This document shows positions 33,990 through 42,715 of a DNA stretch of 64,000 bases, in pieces. This DNA comes from CAVVSD01 sp963757125 (GTDB taxonomy: Bacteria; Actinomycetota; Thermoleophilia; Solirubrobacterales; Solirubrobacteraceae). Position 1 is the stretch's first letter. Each line of letters starts with the position of its first letter. A program made the position numbers and the translations under genes. The notes beneath the pieces are model-generated. The model searched no databases, had not been told where the DNA came from, and saw only the letters and a list, made by a program, of their open reading frames with translations. Location: positions 186,001 to 250,000 of the forward strand of contig CAVWQP010000009.1 in the NCBI GenBank assembly GCA_963757125.1. The letters are read 5' to 3'.

Positions 33990-34510
33990 CTGCCCAGGGC
34001 ACGCAGCATGAAGCTTCCGTCGCCCGCCAGGTCGGGAGCGTCGATCGCCGCGCCGACGGCCAGGAGCAGCCCCGTGGACATGAAGACGCGGATGTCGTCC
34101 TCGCTCCGGCCGGAGACCTCGCGGATCCAGGAGCAGATGGCCGTGTAGCGCTCGCGCACGTGGGTGCGGATGTCCTCGTCGCCGCACGCCGCGTAGGCGT
34201 GCAGCTGGAAGAGCAGCCGGCTGCGGTCCTCGATGAGCGCGATGTAGGCGTGGCCCAGGACGCCGAGCACGGGCTCCGCCGGGTCGCGGGCGGCGTAGGC
34301 CTCCTGGAACGTCCGCAGGACGTGGCCGAATGCGTCGTCGACCGTCGCGGCGAAGAGGGCCCGCTTGGTCGGATACAGGCGGAAGAGGTAGGCGTGCGAG
34401 ATCCCGGCGCGCCGCGCGATCGCCTCCGTCGAGGCGCCGGCGAGCCCGGCCTGCGCGAACTCCTCCACCGCCGCGGCGACCAGTTCTGCGCGGCGCTCCT
34501 CGGCGGTCAT
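33974..34510 (-). CDS. TetR-family transcriptional regulator
   Basis: 178 residues: helix-turn-helix VEEFAQAGLAGASTEAIARR and ISHAYLFRLYPTKRALF, then a helical ligand domain. The last codons and stop lie inside the operator-like dyad at 33974-33989. ATG at 34510 is the conservative start; a GTG at 34522 has CATACT 6 nt upstream and may be the real, leaderless start (182 residues). Lies directly upstream of the FAD-dehydrogenase operon on the same strand, and probably controls it. Confidence 0.85.
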   Translation of the reverse strand: MTAEERRAELVAAAVEEFAQAGLAGASTEAIARRAGISHAYLFRLYPTKRALFAATVDDAFGHVLRTFQEAYAARDPAEPVLGVLGHAYIALIEDRSRLLFQLHAYAACGDEDIRTHVRERYTAICSWIREVSGRSEDDIRVFMSTGLLLAVGAAIDAPDLAGDGSFMLRALGSQPSG

Positions 34511-34580
34511 GCGCGGGGACACCGGCCCAGTATGCATCGATGGATGGAGATGCGGCCGACCGGGAAGGCTGCGCGTCGAG

Positions 34581-36509
34581 ATGCTGCGCGTACCCCTCTC
34601 CCTGGCGGTGCTGCTGTCCGCCCTGCTCGCACTGACCGCCGCCGCCGAGGCGGCCGAGACCTGGGAGCCCGCCGACAAGCAGGGCTTCGGCACCGCGCAC
34701 GACGTGCGCTCGAAGGTCTGGTTCACGCTCGGGGCGACGGGGATGGGCGAGGTGTACTGGCCGCGGATCGACCGGCCGGCGGTGCGGTCGCTCGACCTGG
34801 AGGTCGGCGGCAAGAGCGAGTCGACGGTCGCGACGGGGCAGGTCACGCCCGCCGATCCGCGCAGCCTCACGCCGCGCCAGGTCGTCACCGCCCGCGACGG
34901 CGCGTGGCGCATCACGAAGACCTACGTCACCGATCCCGCGCGCGACGTCGTGCTGGTCGACATGGACGTGCGCTCGCTGAACGGGCGCCCGCTCCATCTC
35001 TCCACCGACCTCCGCGCCGGACTCGACAAGGACCGGCGGGCCCAGACGGCGCTGCTCGCCCGGCCCGCGCTGCACGACGTCGACGGCGTCCACAGCACCC
35101 ACGTCACGCTCGCCCTCGGGCTGGGACGCACGAAGGGAGCCGCTCAGGACGCGGCGAGCGCGTCGCTCCAGCAGGGCTTCGCGGCGCTGTCGGCGAGCTA
35201 CGCGAAGGGCTGGCACGACTACCTGGACTCGCTGCCGCCGCGGCCCGCTGCCGCTGCGCCCTACGCGGCGCTCTACGACACGTCGCTCCTCGTGCTCGCC
35301 GCCAGCGAGGACAAGACGTACCGCGGCGCGTCGGTCGCGTCGCCGAGCATGCCGTGGGCATGGGGGCAGAACACGATCGAGAAGCCCTCCGGCGTCTACC
35401 ACCTCGTGTGGTCGCGCGATCTCTACCAGGTGGCCACGGCCCAGCTGGCGGCTGGCGACCGCCCGGCCGCTGAGCGCGCGCTGGACTTCCTCCTCTTCCG
35501 CCAGCAGAAGCCCGACGGCTCCTTCCCACAGAACTCCGAGGTCGACGGCACGGAGCACTGGAAGGAGATCCAGATGGACCAGGTCGGGATGCCGATCGTC
35601 CTCGCCTGGCAGCTCGGTCGCACGGATACGCGCACGCTCGCGAAGGTCCGTCTCGCGGGCGAGTACCTCGTGAAGCACGGCCCGCTCACCGGTCAGGAGC
35701 GCTGGGAGAACCAGCGCGGCTGGTCGCCCGCGACGATCGCCGCCGAGATCGCGGGCCTCGTGACCGGCGCCGACCTCATGCGCCGGACCGGCGACGCCGC
35801 GACCGCCGCGCGCTGGGAGGCGACCGCGGACGCGTGGCAGCGCAGCGTGCAGGCGTGGACCGCGACGACGAACGGCCCGCTGTCCACCGGCCCCTACTAC
35901 CTGCGCGTGACGAAGGACCGCGCGCCGAACAGGGCGACGACGTACAACGTCGGCGACTCGGGCCCGTCCGCCGCCGACCAGCGCCGCGTCGTCGATCCGA
36001 GCTTCCTCGACCTCGTGCGCCTCGGCGTCAAGCCGGCGACCGACCCGGTCATCGAGAACTCCGTGCGCGTCGTCGACGACCAGCTGAAGGTCACCTCGGC
36101 CCTCGGGACGTTCTGGCACCGCTTCTCCTACGACGGCTACGGCGAGACGTCGACCGGCGAGCCGTGGGAGATCGGCAAGCCCGACACCTTCAAGACGTAC
36201 GGCCGCGCCTGGCCGCTGCTCGCGGGCGAGCGCGGCGAGTACGAGCTGGCGTCCGGCCGGCCTGCGACGCAGGAGCTCGCCTCGATGGCCGCCGCGGCCG
36301 GCTCCGGGCTCATGCTGCCCGAGCAGGTGTGGGACGGGCGCCCGCCGTCCAGCGGCGCCGCGGCCACGCCGGGCAAGGGCACGCTCAGCGCGACGCCGCT
36401 GGCCTGGTCGCACGCGCAGTTCGTCCGCCTGGCGCTCTCGATCGACGCGGGCGCGCCTGTCGAGCGTCCGGCGATCGTCGCCTGCCGGTACGCCGTCGTC
36501 TGCCGGTAG
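34581..36509 (+). CDS. Secreted GH15 glucoamylase/glucodextranase-like glycoside hydrolase
   Basis: 642 residues with a signal peptide (LRVPLSLAVLLSALLALTAA, cleavage after AEA or so). An N-terminal beta-sandwich domain (to about 250) is followed by the (alpha/alpha)6 GH15 barrel. Catalytic features: WSRDLYQVATAQLAAGD, EHWKEIQMDQVGMPIVLAW, the general-acid region RWENQRGWSPATIAAEIAG and the general-base region MLPEQVWDG. Releases glucose from alpha-glucans outside the cell. The usual C-terminal domain of glucodextranase is missing. ATG at 34581 preceded by GGGAAGG at a long distance. Confidence 0.87.
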   Translation: MLRVPLSLAVLLSALLALTAAAEAAETWEPADKQGFGTAHDVRSKVWFTLGATGMGEVYWPRIDRPAVRSLDLEVGGKSESTVATGQVTPADPRSLTPRQVVTARDGAWRITKTYVTDPARDVVLVDMDVRSLNGRPLHLSTDLRAGLDKDRRAQTALLARPALHDVDGVHSTHVTLALGLGRTKGAAQDAASASLQQGFAALSASYAKGWHDYLDSLPPRPAAAAPYAALYDTSLLVLAASEDKTYRGASVASPSMPWAWGQNTIEKPSGVYHLVWSRDLYQVATAQLAAGDRPAAERALDFLLFRQQKPDGSFPQNSEVDGTEHWKEIQMDQVGMPIVLAWQLGRTDTRTLAKVRLAGEYLVKHGPLTGQERWENQRGWSPATIAAEIAGLVTGADLMRRTGDAATAARWEATADAWQRSVQAWTATTNGPLSTGPYYLRVTKDRAPNRATTYNVGDSGPSAADQRRVVDPSFLDLVRLGVKPATDPVIENSVRVVDDQLKVTSALGTFWHRFSYDGYGETSTGEPWEIGKPDTFKTYGRAWPLLAGERGEYELASGRPATQELASMAAAAGSGLMLPEQVWDGRPPSSGAAATPGKGTLSATPLAWSHAQFVRLALSIDAGAPVERPAIVACRYAVVCR

Positions 36510-36539
36510 TTGCCCGCGCCGGACGTCGCGCCGTAGCGT
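36510..36539 (+). promoter_or_regulatory. Leaderless-type promoter of the MFS pseudogene
   Basis: TTGCCC (36510-36515), 18-nt spacer, TAGCGT (36534-36539), then 6 nt to the ATG at 36546. Begins at the glucoamylase stop codon. Confidence 0.45.
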
Positions 36540-36545
36540 CGCGTC

Positions 36546-37570
36546 ATGGAGGCGAACGCGCGGGCGGCGGTCGAACCTCTCGCGCTCCACCGTCCTCGGC
36601 CTCGTCGCGATGGGCGTGGCGGTGCTGGTCATCGCCAACGACTTCACCGCGCTCAGCGTCGCGCTGCCGGCGATCGAGCGGGACCTCGACGCCGAGCTCA
36701 GCACGGTTCAGTGGGTCATCAACGCCTACGCGCTCACGTTCGGCGTGCTCATCGTGACCGGCGGCCGGCTCGCGGACGCGTACGGGCGGCGACGGGCGTT
36801 CGTCGCCGGGGCGGCGATCTTCGCCGGGTTCTCCGCGCTCGGTGGCGCCGCCCAAGGCGTCGTGTGGCTCCTGACCTGCCGCGCCCTGATGGGCATCGGC
36901 GGCGCGCTCATGTGGCCGGCGATCCTCGGCATGACGTACGCCGTGACCCGCGATCCCGCGCCGGGCTCGCGGGCGGCATCATCCTCGGCGCTGCGGGGCT
37001 CGGCAACGCGATCGGACCGCTGCTCGGCGGGGCGCTGACCGACGCGCTGTCCTGGCGGTGGATCTTCTTCGTGAACGTGCCGATCGCTGTCGTCGGCGTC
37101 CTCGTGACGCTGTGGGCGATTCCGGCCGATGCGCCGGATGCCGAGCACGAGCGGCTCGATGTGCGTGCGTCGCGACGCTGTCGGTCGGTCTCGTGGCGCC
37201 GTGCCGGGGATGCAGCGCTCGTTCCACCCGCCGTCATGGCCAACGCGAGCTCGCGTGGTGCTGCCTGACCGTGCTCCTCATGTCCGCGGTCTTCTTCGCG
37301 GCGTCGCTCTACCTGCCGCAGTTCATGACGAAGGAGCTGCTGCCGATGATGGCGACGTTCGCAGTCACCTCCTTCGCGGCGCTCGTGCCAGGGATGGCTG
37401 TCCTCGGCGTCGGCCTCGGGGTGAACACCGCGATCGTCACCGCATCTGCGTCGCTCGTCGACGGCATCCGCGACGCCTTCCTGCTCGACGCAGTGCTCGC
37501 CTTCTGCGCTCTGGTCGTCTCGATGCTGTTCGTCGGTGGCTCCCTCCGAGGCTCGCGGCCCCGAAGCTAG
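36546..37570 (+). pseudogene. Decayed MFS (DHA2-type) drug transporter
   Basis: Fragments of a 14-helix MFS exporter in changing frames. FTALSVALPAIERDL and VINAYALTFGVLIVTGGRLA are followed by ILGAAGLGNAIGPLLGGALT and WRWIFFVNVPIAVVGVLVTL in a second frame. VATLSVGLVA, LTVLLMSAVFFAASLYLPQF and VLGVGLGVNTAIVTASASLV lie in a third. At least four frame changes are needed, near 36573, 36970, 37165 and 37250. The middle helices (about 100-130 residues) are missing. The total coding length is about 340 residues against 470-500 for the family. This is real decay rather than a single read error. The intact homologue in this window is at 51443-52915. Confidence 0.82.
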
Positions 37571-37573
37571 GCT
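37568..37573 (+). promoter_or_regulatory. -10 box of the M20 peptidase gene, leaderless type
   Basis: TAGGCT with 6 nt to the ATG at 37580; no ribosome site. Confidence 0.45.
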
Positions 37574-37579
37574 CGTCCG

Positions 37580-38713
37580 ATGGACGAGCGCGCCCTCGCG
37601 GAGCGGCTGATGTCGTACGACACCTCCACCCCGGACGGGGTGCGCAACGCCGCGGCCTTCGTCCAGGGATGGCTCGGATCGCACGAGATCGACCACCAGG
37701 TGCGCGACTTCGACGGCCTGCCCGTCATCCTCGCCACGGTCGGCCCGCCGCTCGGCCCGACCGTCGTCCTGCACGGCCACATCGACGTCGTGCCGGCGCA
37801 CAGCGCGCAGTTCACGCCGCGCATCGAGGGCGACCGGCTCATCGGCCGCGGCGCCTACGACATGAAGGGCGGGCTCGCGTCGATGATGTGCGCGCTCGTC
37901 GACGTCGCGCGCCAGCACGCGGTGCGCGTGATCTTCATGTGCGTGCCCGACGAGGAGAGCGAGGACGTCGAGCACCGCTCGACCGACACGCTCGTCGCCG
38001 AGGGCCTCACGGGCGACTTCGCGATCACCGGGGAGCCGACCGATCTGCACATCGGCGTCCAGGCGAAGGGCGTCCTCGCGCTCCGCCTCGCGGTGCACGG
38101 GACGGCCGCGCACGGCTCGACGCCGTGGCTCGGCGACAACGCGATCCTGAAGGCCCACGACGTCTTCCGTCGAATCGAGACCCTGCCGTTCAGTCGTGAG
38201 AGCTCCGAGCTGTTCGACCGCCCCTCGATCTCCCTGAACGGGATCGCCGGGGGCGACGCGTTCAACAAGGTCCCCGACCGCTGCGAGATCGACGTGGACA
38301 TCCGCTATCTCCCCAACCAGGAGCCGGAGGCCATCCTCGGCCAGATCCGGGCGATCGGCGATCTCGACGTCCTCAAGTGCTTCACCCGCGCGCCCGCGAT
38401 CGTGCACCGGACGAACCCGTACGTCCTCGCGCTGCGTGACGCGGTCGGCCGCTCGGTCGGCGGGGACGCGCTGTCCGTCGGGCGCGACGGCGCCTCCGAC
38501 GCCGTCTCGTTCCTGGAGGCCGGTGTGCCGGCGGTCGAGTTCGGCCCCGTCGGCGGCGGCCACCACGGGCCGGAGGAGTGGGTCTCGGTGGCGTCGCTGC
38601 ACGCCTACCGGCAGGCGCTCGGCGCGTTCGTCGCCCGGCTGCCCGGCCACCTGAACGTCAACGGCGCCGACGTCCCAGCCGCGCGGGCGGCTTCTACACT
38701 GCCCGACCCGTGA
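37580..38713 (+). CDS. M20-family metallopeptidase/deacylase (ArgE/DapE-like)
   Basis: 377-residue cytoplasmic zinc hydrolase. First metal motif VVLHGHIDVVPAH near residue 65, bridging Asp in GRGAYDMKGGLASM, Glu pair in VPDEESEDVEH, then the dimerisation domain and the last His in GGGHHGPEEWVS. The family removes acyl groups from amino acids (acetylornithine, succinyl-DAP) or cleaves dipeptides. No lysine or arginine genes are nearby, so the substrate is open. Stop overlaps the LCP start (GTGA). Confidence 0.88.
   Translation: MDERALAERLMSYDTSTPDGVRNAAAFVQGWLGSHEIDHQVRDFDGLPVILATVGPPLGPTVVLHGHIDVVPAHSAQFTPRIEGDRLIGRGAYDMKGGLASMMCALVDVARQHAVRVIFMCVPDEESEDVEHRSTDTLVAEGLTGDFAITGEPTDLHIGVQAKGVLALRLAVHGTAAHGSTPWLGDNAILKAHDVFRRIETLPFSRESSELFDRPSISLNGIAGGDAFNKVPDRCEIDVDIRYLPNQEPEAILGQIRAIGDLDVLKCFTRAPAIVHRTNPYVLALRDAVGRSVGGDALSVGRDGASDAVSFLEAGVPAVEFGPVGGGHHGPEEWVSVASLHAYRQALGAFVARLPGHLNVNGADVPAARAASTLPDP
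38695..38700 (+). promoter_or_regulatory. -10-like box before the LCP gene
   Basis: TACACT ending 9 nt before the GTG at 38710, inside the end of the M20 gene. Confidence 0.35.
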
Positions 38714-40266
38714 GTTCCTGGTCGGAAGCCGACGGTCCGCCGCCGCGTCCCGGCCGGCGGATGCTCCTGCGTTTTGCGCTGGGCAGTCTCGCGATCGTCC
38801 TGCTGGGCGCCGCGGTCGTCACGACCGCCCTGCGCCTGGAGATCAACGAGACGGTCCAGGCGTTCGTCCGCGAGACGATCCCGATCCGCGGCGTGCAGAA
38901 CGTCCTCGACGACGTCCAGGCGGGCAAGCCGCAGACGATCCTCGTCCTCGGCTCCGACAAGCGCTTCAACGAGAAGGCCGGGCCGGGCGCCGCGCGGTCG
39001 GACACGATGATGCTCATCCGGCTCGATCCGGAGAAGAACGCGACCGCGGTCATGTCGATCCCGCGCGACCTCAAGGCGACGATCCCGGGCCACGGCGTCG
39101 ACAAGATCAACGCCGCGTACTCGATCGGCGGCCCCAAGCTCGCCGTCACGACGGTCCGCAGCCTCCTCAACATCCCGATCAACCACGTCGTCAACGTGAA
39201 CTTCGGCGGCTTCTCGCGCGCGGTGAAGCGCCTCGGGTGCTTCTACATCGACGTCGACCGCCGCTACTTCAACGACAACAACCCGCCCGCCGGCGGCGGC
39301 GGCGAGCGCTACGCGGCGATCGACATCGAGCCGGGCTACCAGCGCCTCTGCGGCCTGGACTCCCTCGACTACGTCCGCTTCCGCCACCTCGACGACGACT
39401 TCGTGCGCGCCGCGCGCCAGCAGAGCTACCTCGAGCAGGCGAAGTCGCAGGTCGGCGTCGGGCGGCTGTTCTCCGACCGCGAGGAGCTCCTGCGGATCTT
39501 CGGTCGGTACACGCAGACGGACATCAACTCCGAGGGCGCGATCCTGCGGCTGCTGCGGCTGACCTACGAGGCGACGAAGTCCCCGATCCGCGAGGTCCGC
39601 TTCCCGGCCGGGATCGAGAACGACACCAGCGGCTCGTACGTGACGATCAGCGACGACAACCTGCAGAAGACGGTCCGCCAGTTCCTCGAGGTGCGCGGGT
39701 CATCCGGTGCCGGCGCGCGCAAGCCGACGACGACGACCCCGAAGACCTCGGGCACGAGCTCGTCGAGCTCCAAGAAGAAGAAGGCGTCGAAGAAGTCGAG
39801 CGCCTCGGCCGCGCTCGCGCCGGGGCTCGTGGCGGCCAAGACCGAGGGCGAGGACTTCGTCGCGACGATGTCGACGAAGGCGGGCAGGCTGCCGGTCTAC
39901 TACCCCGCCGTCCGCACCAACGCCGGTTACGCCGACCAGTCCTCCAACCCGCGGCTCTACACGATCAGGGACCGCGCGGGCTACGCGTACAAGGCGTACC
40001 GGATCGTCGGCTACGCGGGGGAGAACGGCCAGTACTGGGGCGTGCAGGGCACGAGCTGGCGCTCGCCGCCGATCCTCGACGACCCGGGCGGCACGATCAA
40101 GATGCGCGGCCGGATCTACCACGAGTACTACGACGGCACGCGGCTGCGCCTCATCGCCTGGCGGACGGACCGCGGGGTCTACTGGGTGTCCAACACGCTG
40201 TCGCGCACATTGACGAACCCGCAGATGCGCGACATCGCGAAATCGCTCACCCGCGTCGGCACGTAG
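38710..40266 (+). CDS. LytR-CpsA-Psr (LCP) family glycopolymer transferase
   Basis: 518-residue membrane-anchored phosphotransferase that attaches teichoic-acid- or arabinogalactan-like polymers to peptidoglycan. One N-terminal transmembrane helix (FALGSLAIVLLGAAVVTTAL, about 25-45). The LCP domain follows (ILVLGSDKR, ARSDTMMLIRLDPE, VMSIPRDLKATIPG, INAAYSIGG, and LDYVRFRHLDDDF with the Arg cluster that binds the lipid pyrophosphate). Then a Thr/Ser/Lys-rich linker and a C-terminal domain that I do not recognise. GTG start overlaps the M20 stop. Heads the envelope-sugar gene set. Confidence 0.9.
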   Translation: MSSWSEADGPPPRPGRRMLLRFALGSLAIVLLGAAVVTTALRLEINETVQAFVRETIPIRGVQNVLDDVQAGKPQTILVLGSDKRFNEKAGPGAARSDTMMLIRLDPEKNATAVMSIPRDLKATIPGHGVDKINAAYSIGGPKLAVTTVRSLLNIPINHVVNVNFGGFSRAVKRLGCFYIDVDRRYFNDNNPPAGGGGERYAAIDIEPGYQRLCGLDSLDYVRFRHLDDDFVRAARQQSYLEQAKSQVGVGRLFSDREELLRIFGRYTQTDINSEGAILRLLRLTYEATKSPIREVRFPAGIENDTSGSYVTISDDNLQKTVRQFLEVRGSSGAGARKPTTTTPKTSGTSSSSSKKKKASKKSSASAALAPGLVAAKTEGEDFVATMSTKAGRLPVYYPAVRTNAGYADQSSNPRLYTIRDRAGYAYKAYRIVGYAGENGQYWGVQGTSWRSPPILDDPGGTIKMRGRIYHEYYDGTRLRLIAWRTDRGVYWVSNTLSRTLTNPQMRDIAKSLTRVGT

Positions 40267-40274
40267 TACCTGGC

Positions 40275-40280
40275 TAACCT
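40275..40280 (+). promoter_or_regulatory. -10-like box before ugd
   Basis: TAACCT ending 10 nt before the ATG at 40291. Confidence 0.35.
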
Positions 40281-40290
40281 CACCCGCCTC

Positions 40291-41604
40291 ATGAGCGAGC
40301 AGCGCCCACCGATCGGCGTGATCGGCACCGGCTACGTCGGACTCGTCACCGCCGCCGGCTTCGCAGAGCTCGGCTCGGAGGTCGTATGCGTCGACATCGA
40401 CGTCGACAAGATCGAGCGCCTGAAGCGCGGCGAGATCCCGATCTACGAGCCCGGTCTCGGGGAGCTCGTGGCGAAGAACCGCGAGCGGATGCACTTCACG
40501 ACGCAGCTGTCCGACGCGCTCGAGCGCGCGGAGCTGCTGTTCGTCGCGGTCGGCACGCCGCCCACGTACTCGGGCGATGCGGACCTGAGCGCCGTGCACG
40601 CGGTCGTCGACGCCATGCCGGCGTCCGACCATCACGCGCTCATCATGAAGTCGACGGTGCCGGTCGGGACCGGGGCGGCGATCAAGCGGGTCTTCGCCGA
40701 GCAGGGCAAGGAGGGCTTCCGCTACGTGTCGTGCCCCGAGTTCCTCAAGGAGGGCTCGGCGGTCAAGGACTTCCTGCAGCCCGACCGCGTGGTCGTCGGC
40801 GATGACGGCGACTGGGCCGGTGACGCGGTCGTCGACCTCTACGCGCCGCTCGACGCCCCGCTCGTGCGCACCGACATCTCCTCGGCGGAGATGGTGAAGT
40901 TGGCATCCAACGCCTTCCTCGCCACGAAGATCTCCTTCATCAACGAGATCGCGAACGTCTGCGAGGAGACCGGGGCGGACGTCCTCGAGGTCGCGCGCGG
41001 CATGGGTCTCGACGACCGGATCGGGCCGAAGTTCCTGCAGGCCGGGATCGGCTTCGGCGGCTCGTGCTTCCCCAAGGACGTCTCCGCGCTCAAGCAGCTC
41101 GCGGGCAACTCGGGCTACCACTTCCAGCTGCTGAACGCAGTCATCGAGGTCAACGAGCTGCAGAAGCGGCGCGTCGTCGCGAAGCTCCAGAAGCACCTCG
41201 GCTCGCTCGTCGGCCGTCGCATCGCCCTGCTGGGGCTCGCGTTCAAGCCCGACACGGACGACATGCGCGAGGCGTCCTCGCTCGTCCTGAGCGCCCGGCT
41301 GCAGGCCGACGGGGCCCAGGTCGTCGCGTTCGACCCGATCGCCGAGGCCGAGGCGCGGCGGCTCATCCCGGGCGTGGAGTTCGCCTCCGGCGCGCTCGCC
41401 GCGGTCGAGGACGCCGATGCCGTCGTGCTCGTCACGGAATGGCAGGAGTTCAAGGAGCTCGACTGGTCCGACGTCGCCTCCCGCATGCGCGGGACCCTCG
41501 TCGTGGACGGCCGGAACGCACTCGATGCCACCGCGGTCATGGCGGCCGGACTCTCGTACGAGGGCGTCGGACGCGGCACCGTGGCATCCTTGGCGCTCCC
41601 GTGA
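40291..41604 (+). CDS. ugd: UDP-glucose 6-dehydrogenase
   Basis: 437 residues; oxidises UDP-glucose to UDP-glucuronate with two NAD. N-terminal NAD motif GVIGTGYVGLVTA, then VAVGTPPTYSGDADLSAV, STVPVGTG, EFLKEGSAVKDFLQPDR, catalytic Lys/Asn region SNAFLATKISFINE, and the catalytic Cys in GIGFGGSCFPKDVSALK near residue 258. Full length with the C-terminal UDP-binding domain (AFKPDTDDMREASS). UDP-glucose is supplied by the pyrophosphorylase at 48.7 kb. Confidence 0.93.
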   Translation: MSEQRPPIGVIGTGYVGLVTAAGFAELGSEVVCVDIDVDKIERLKRGEIPIYEPGLGELVAKNRERMHFTTQLSDALERAELLFVAVGTPPTYSGDADLSAVHAVVDAMPASDHHALIMKSTVPVGTGAAIKRVFAEQGKEGFRYVSCPEFLKEGSAVKDFLQPDRVVVGDDGDWAGDAVVDLYAPLDAPLVRTDISSAEMVKLASNAFLATKISFINEIANVCEETGADVLEVARGMGLDDRIGPKFLQAGIGFGGSCFPKDVSALKQLAGNSGYHFQLLNAVIEVNELQKRRVVAKLQKHLGSLVGRRIALLGLAFKPDTDDMREASSLVLSARLQADGAQVVAFDPIAEAEARRLIPGVEFASGALAAVEDADAVVLVTEWQEFKELDWSDVASRMRGTLVVDGRNALDATAVMAAGLSYEGVGRGTVASLALP

Positions 41605-41614
41605 GAACCCCTCC

Positions 41615-42715
41615 ATGCAGGCGGTGATCCTGGTCGGGGGCGAAGGCACCAGGCTTCGTCCGCTGACCTCGACCGTCCCCAAGCCCGTCGTCCCGCTCGT
41701 GGACAGGCCGTTCATCGTCTACATGCTCGAGTGGCTGCGCCGCCACGGCGTGGACGACGTGATCCTCTCCTGCGGCTTCCTGGCGACCAGCGTGCGCAAC
41801 GTCCTGGGCGACGGCTCCGCCTTCGGGCTGCGGCTGCGCTTCGTCGAGGAGCCCGAGCCCCGCGGCACCGCCGGAGCGCTGAAGTACGCCGAGGATCTCC
41901 TCGAGGAGCGCTTCCTCATGCTCAACGGGGACGTGCTGACCGACATCGATCTCACGGCACAGATCGCGCAGCACGAGTCGACGGGCGCGACGGGCACGCT
42001 CGCCCTCGTCCCGGTGGCGGATCCGTCGGCCTACGGCCTCGTGCGCCTCAACGACGACGCGAGCGTCAAGGAGTTCCTCGAGAAGCCGCCCGCCGACCAG
42101 ATCGACACGAACCTCATCTCCGCAGGCGCGTACGTCCTCGAGCGCAGGGTCCTCGACCTCGTCCCGGCCGACAAGCCGGTCTCGATCGAGCGCGAGGTCT
42201 GGCCGCGACTCGTCGGCAACGGCCTGTTCGGGTTCACCGCGGACGCGTACTGGCTCGACATCGGCACCCCTGAGCGCTATCTCCAGGGGACGTTCGACAT
42301 CATCGAGGGCAACGTGGCGACAGCGGTGGCAGAGCGACTGGGGAACGGCTTCCTCTCGGTCTCCGAGGATGCGGTGATCGACGGTCGCGTCGTCCCGCCC
42401 GCCGTCGTCGAGCGCGGCGTGCGGATCGCCGCCGGCGCGCACGTCGGCAGCCTCGTCGTGCTGGGCGACGGGGTCACCGTCGGGCGCGGCAGCACGGTGG
42501 AGCGCAGCGTCGTGCTGCAGGGGGCCGAGATCGGGGCGGACTGCGTCCTGCGCGACTGCATCGTCGGACCCGGCGTCCGCATCGGAGACCGCACGCAGGT
42601 CACGAACGGTGCCGTGCTGGGAGAGGGCGTCACGATCGGCGCCGAGAACGTCGTCACGCGCGGAGCTCGCGTGTTCCCGGGGGTGGAACTGCCAGATGGC
42701 GCACTCAGGTTCTGA
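41615..42715 (+). CDS. Sugar-1-phosphate nucleotidyltransferase (mannose-1-phosphate guanylyltransferase-like)
   Basis: 366 residues: an N-terminal nucleotidyltransferase domain with signature AVILVGGEGTRLRPLTSTVPKP, metal Asp in LMLNGDVLTD and WLDIGTPERYL, and a C-terminal left-handed beta-helix of hexapeptide repeats (from VIDGRVVPPAVVERGVRIAA onward). This layout fits bacterial ManC/GDP-mannose pyrophosphorylases of the short type; a glucose-1-phosphate thymidylyl- or uridylyltransferase is the alternative. ATG at 41615, 10 nt after ugd; the 3' end overlaps the next gene by 20 nt. Confidence 0.85.
   Translation: MQAVILVGGEGTRLRPLTSTVPKPVVPLVDRPFIVYMLEWLRRHGVDDVILSCGFLATSVRNVLGDGSAFGLRLRFVEEPEPRGTAGALKYAEDLLEERFLMLNGDVLTDIDLTAQIAQHESTGATGTLALVPVADPSAYGLVRLNDDASVKEFLEKPPADQIDTNLISAGAYVLERRVLDLVPADKPVSIEREVWPRLVGNGLFGFTADAYWLDIGTPERYLQGTFDIIEGNVATAVAERLGNGFLSVSEDAVIDGRVVPPAVVERGVRIAAGAHVGSLVVLGDGVTVGRGSTVERSVVLQGAEIGADCVLRDCIVGPGVRIGDRTQVTNGAVLGEGVTIGAENVVTRGARVFPGVELPDGALRF

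Noticed and set aside
32523..36704. A 1393-codon frame starting far upstream of the FAD dehydrogenase
   Set aside because: The upstream part runs antisense to the GH15 gene and through the TetR gene in the wrong frame; the FAD protein starts at 33941.
37580..38713. DapE or ArgE as a specific name for the M20 enzyme
   Set aside because: Family motifs are shared by many deacylases, and no lysine or arginine biosynthesis genes lie nearby.
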